Shown: piece by piece, positions 4,686 to 6,810 of the stretch
How positions within the stretch are numbered: position 1 is the stretch's first letter
Layout: every line of letters starts with the position of its first letter
From: an uncultured Collinsella sp.
GTDB taxonomy: Bacteria; Actinomycetota; Coriobacteriia; Coriobacteriales; Coriobacteriaceae
DNA: 6,810 nucleotides
NCBI GenBank assembly: GCA_902489775.1
Contig: CABUBH010000066.1
Span: 1-6,810, forward strand
Direction: 5' to 3'
Program-made: the position numbers and the translations under genes
Notes under the pieces: generated by a model
What the model was told of the DNA's origin: nothing
The model's input: only the letters and a program-made list of their open reading frames with translations
Databases searched by the model: none

Positions 4686-6810
4686 ATGCTGATGCTCAAA
4701 ACCGTCACGGTACTCGAAGCCATCTCCAAGCGCCGCCGCACGGCGCGCCCTGCCGCTCATACCGGCCTGTCCAAGAACACCATATTCGCCGCCACCCATA
4801 GTGCCGAGGACGCCCTCGTACTGCTTGACGCCACGGCAAACGGCCTCACCGTCGAGCAGGCAACTGAGCGCCTGAACGCCGTCGGCCCCAACACCATCGA
4901 GGCAACGACCAAAACGCTCGCCCGCCGCATCGCCGACGCGTTCATCGATCCCTTCGCCGGCATCCTCGCCGCGCTCGCACTGGTCTCGCTCTACATCGAC
5001 GTGCTCGCCGTGCCCGAACCGCAGCGCGACCCCTCCACGGTCATCGTCATCGGCACCATGCTGCTGGTATCGGGCGGCATGAAGTTTATCCAGGAAGCCC
5101 GCAGCGGCAATGCGGCCGAGGCCCTCAAGGACCTGGTCTCCAACACTTGCACCGCCCTGCGCGACGGCGAGCGCATCGAGATCCCCTTCGACGAGCTCGT
5201 CCCCGGCGATGTAATCCGTCTCTCTGCCGGCGATATGGTGCCGGCAGATGCCCGCATCATCACCGCGCGCGACCTGTTTGTGATCGAGTCCGCACTCACC
5301 GGCGAGAGCGAGGCCGTCGAGAAGACCACCGCCGTCACCGTCGTCGAGGGCGCCGACGGCTCCGCACTGCCACTCTCTGCCTGCAAGAACATCGTCTTTA
5401 CCGGCACCTCCGTGCAAAACGGCGCCGCCATGGCGCTTGTCGTTGCCACCGGCTCGGACACCTACCTGGGCGGCATCGCCAAGATGCTCAACGGGCGCGG
5501 CGAAAAGAGCGCGTTTGACCGCGGCGTCTCGAGCGTCTCCATGCTGCTGGTGCGCCTGATGCTCGTTATGGCGCCGGCCGTCTTTGCCATCAACGCCGCC
5601 ACCAAGGGCAACGTCATCGACGCGCTGCTGTTCGCCACGAGCGTGGCCGTGGGCATCACGCCGCAGATGCTTCCCGTCATCGTGACCACGAGCCTGTCGC
5701 AGGGCGCCAAGGACCTCGCCCGTCGCCAGGTTATCGTCAAGGAGCTGCCGGCGATTCAAAACCTCGGAGCGATGGACGTCCTGTGCTGCGACAAGACCGG
5801 CACCCTCACCGAAGACCGCATCGTGCTCGAGCGCTACCTCAACACCGATGGCAACGAGGACGCGCGCGTGCTGCGCCATGCGTTTTTGAACAGCTTCTTC
5901 CAGACCGGCCTCAAAAATCTTATCGACCTGGCCGTAATCGACCGTGCCGATGTGACGCCCTCGACCGTCGCACCCGATTCCATGCTGGGCCAGAGCCTGC
6001 GCGACCGCTACACCAAGGTCGACGAGGTTCCCTTCGATTTCTCGCGCCGTCGCCTGAGCGTAGTTGTCGCCGACGCCCAAGGCAAAACCCAGATGGTTAC
6101 CAAGGGCGCTGCCGAGGAAATGCTCGAGATCTGCTCCTTTGTCGAGATCGATGGCATCGCTCAGCCGCTCACCGACGAGAAGCTCGCCCAGATTCGCAAG
6201 CAGATCGCCGGACTTAACGCCGAGGGCCTACGCGTAATTGCCGTGGCGCAGAAGACCAATCCGCGCTGCGTGGGCGAGTTTGGCATCGCCGACGAGTGCG
6301 ACATGGTGCTGATGGGCTTTTTGGCCTTCCTCGATCCGCCCAAAGCAAGTGCCGCGGGCGCCGTCGCCACCCTCGAGGCCAAGGGCGTGGCGGTCAAGGT
6401 CCTAACCGGCGACAACGACCGCGTCGCCGCCACCGTCTGCGAGCAGATTGGTATCGATGCGAGCAACGTCTTGCTCGGCTCCGAGATCGATGCGCTCGAT
6501 GACGCCGAACTTGCCAAGCGCGCCGAGAAAACCCACCTCTTCGCCAAGCTCTCGCCGCTGCAGAAGGCGCGCCTGGTACGTGTCATGCGCGAGATGCTCG
6601 GCCACACCGTGGGCTTTATGGGCGACGGCATCAACGACGCCGCCGCCATGCGTGCGAGCGATTGCGGCATCTCGGTCGATTCGGCCGTCGATATTGCCAA
6701 GGAATCCGCCGATATCATCTTGCTTCAGAAGGACCTGGGCGTGCTCGAGCGCGGCATCATCGAAGGCCGCCGCACCTACGGCAACCTGCTCAAGTACCTC
6801 AAGACCACGG
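4686..6810 (+). CDS. mgtA: Mg2+-importing P-type ATPase (3' end outside window)
   Basis: Membrane pump that brings Mg2+ into the cell using ATP, P-type class IIIB. The frame is open for 708 codons to the window end; family members are about 900 residues, so the C-terminal membrane segments are missing by truncation of the window, not by mutation. Seen in order: N-terminal cation-ATPase region (about 40-85); membrane segments near 86-109 and 117-138; actuator motif TGES (205-208); segments near 286-305 and 313-337, the latter with GITPQMLP (323-330), typical of MgtA; DKTGTLT with phosphorylated Asp369; nucleotide-domain KGA (473-475); LDPPK; TGDN (574-577); and GDGINDAAAMRASD from 646. It ends at NLLKYLKTT, just before the fifth segment. 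Codons are strongly C/G-ending, unlike Fic. The start is set by AAGGAGG; the structured leader and upstream ORF precede it. Confidence 0.96.
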   Translation, partial: MLMLKTVTVLEAISKRRRTARPAAHTGLSKNTIFAATHSAEDALVLLDATANGLTVEQATERLNAVGPNTIEATTKTLARRIADAFIDPFAGILAALALVSLYIDVLAVPEPQRDPSTVIVIGTMLLVSGGMKFIQEARSGNAAEALKDLVSNTCTALRDGERIEIPFDELVPGDVIRLSAGDMVPADARIITARDLFVIESALTGESEAVEKTTAVTVVEGADGSALPLSACKNIVFTGTSVQNGAAMALVVATGSDTYLGGIAKMLNGRGEKSAFDRGVSSVSMLLVRLMLVMAPAVFAINAATKGNVIDALLFATSVAVGITPQMLPVIVTTSLSQGAKDLARRQVIVKELPAIQNLGAMDVLCCDKTGTLTEDRIVLERYLNTDGNEDARVLRHAFLNSFFQTGLKNLIDLAVIDRADVTPSTVAPDSMLGQSLRDRYTKVDEVPFDFSRRRLSVVVADAQGKTQMVTKGAAEEMLEICSFVEIDGIAQPLTDEKLAQIRKQIAGLNAEGLRVIAVAQKTNPRCVGEFGIADECDMVLMGFLAFLDPPKASAAGAVATLEAKGVAVKVLTGDNDRVAATVCEQIGIDASNVLLGSEIDALDDAELAKRAEKTHLFAKLSPLQKARLVRVMREMLGHTVGFMGDGINDAAAMRASDCGISVDSAVDIAKESADIILLQKDLGVLERGIIEGRRTYGNLLKYLKTT

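Noticed and set aside
4400..4690. Canonical M-box riboswitch before mgtA
   Set aside because: Context fits, but the conserved core blocks were not recognised by eye, so the family name is withheld pending a covariance-model search.
4659..6080. Long minus-strand open frame (473 codons) opposite mgtA
   Set aside because: It lies wholly antisense to a P-type ATPase with every catalytic motif intact. Its product is a His/Gly/Asp-rich low-complexity string typical of the antisense of GC-rich genes.

Overview
The window reads like a GC-rich actinobacterial chromosome. Gene content and style (a stand-alone glucose-family EIIA, PyrE, a class IIIB P-type ATPase, many hairpin-forming intergenic repeats) suggest a gut Coriobacteriia such as Collinsella. 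That assignment is tentative because there is no rRNA or other phylogenetic marker here.

Layout. Bases 1-140 hold one copy of a structured intergenic repeat just downstream of a minus-strand lipoprotein gene (141-698). A clear intrinsic terminator (880-908) separates this gene from the minus-strand PTS EIIA gene (935-1471), which has its own TATAAT promoter at 1522-1550. About 260 bases without a recognisable gene follow. Next comes an AT-richer segment at about 1812-3317 containing a single plus-strand Fic-family AMP-transferase gene (2055-3227). It is bracketed by two copies, in the same orientation, of a second hairpin repeat (18-nt arms). The Fic gene has an unusual promoter region with four copies of a CTAATAACGAGTT-like motif, three of them spaced exactly 25 bp apart and forming long inverted repeats. 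After Fic lie a 24-bp tandem duplication, a bidirectional terminator and a second copy of the first repeat, which abuts the stop codon of the minus-strand pyrE (3565-4248).

The right third is mgtA (4686 to beyond the window end), a Mg2+-transporting P-type ATPase cut off before its last membrane segments. The 437 bases between pyrE and mgtA are the most interesting part. They hold a TTGACA promoter embedded in a palindrome, two small hairpins, a 23-codon upstream ORF with a textbook Shine-Dalgarno, and a long-range RNA helix (18 pairs, 4492-4511 with 4620-4639). The 5' arm of that helix lies inside the upstream ORF. This looks like a translation-coupled leader controlling a magnesium transporter, similar in logic to the enterobacterial mgtL/mgtA leader but with no sequence similarity I can recognise. 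I also could not match the conserved M-box blocks by eye.

The genes do not form one operon: lipoprotein, EIIA and pyrE run on the minus strand with separate signals, while Fic and mgtA run on the plus strand. The Fic gene with its flanking repeats looks like an acquired insert between housekeeping genes.
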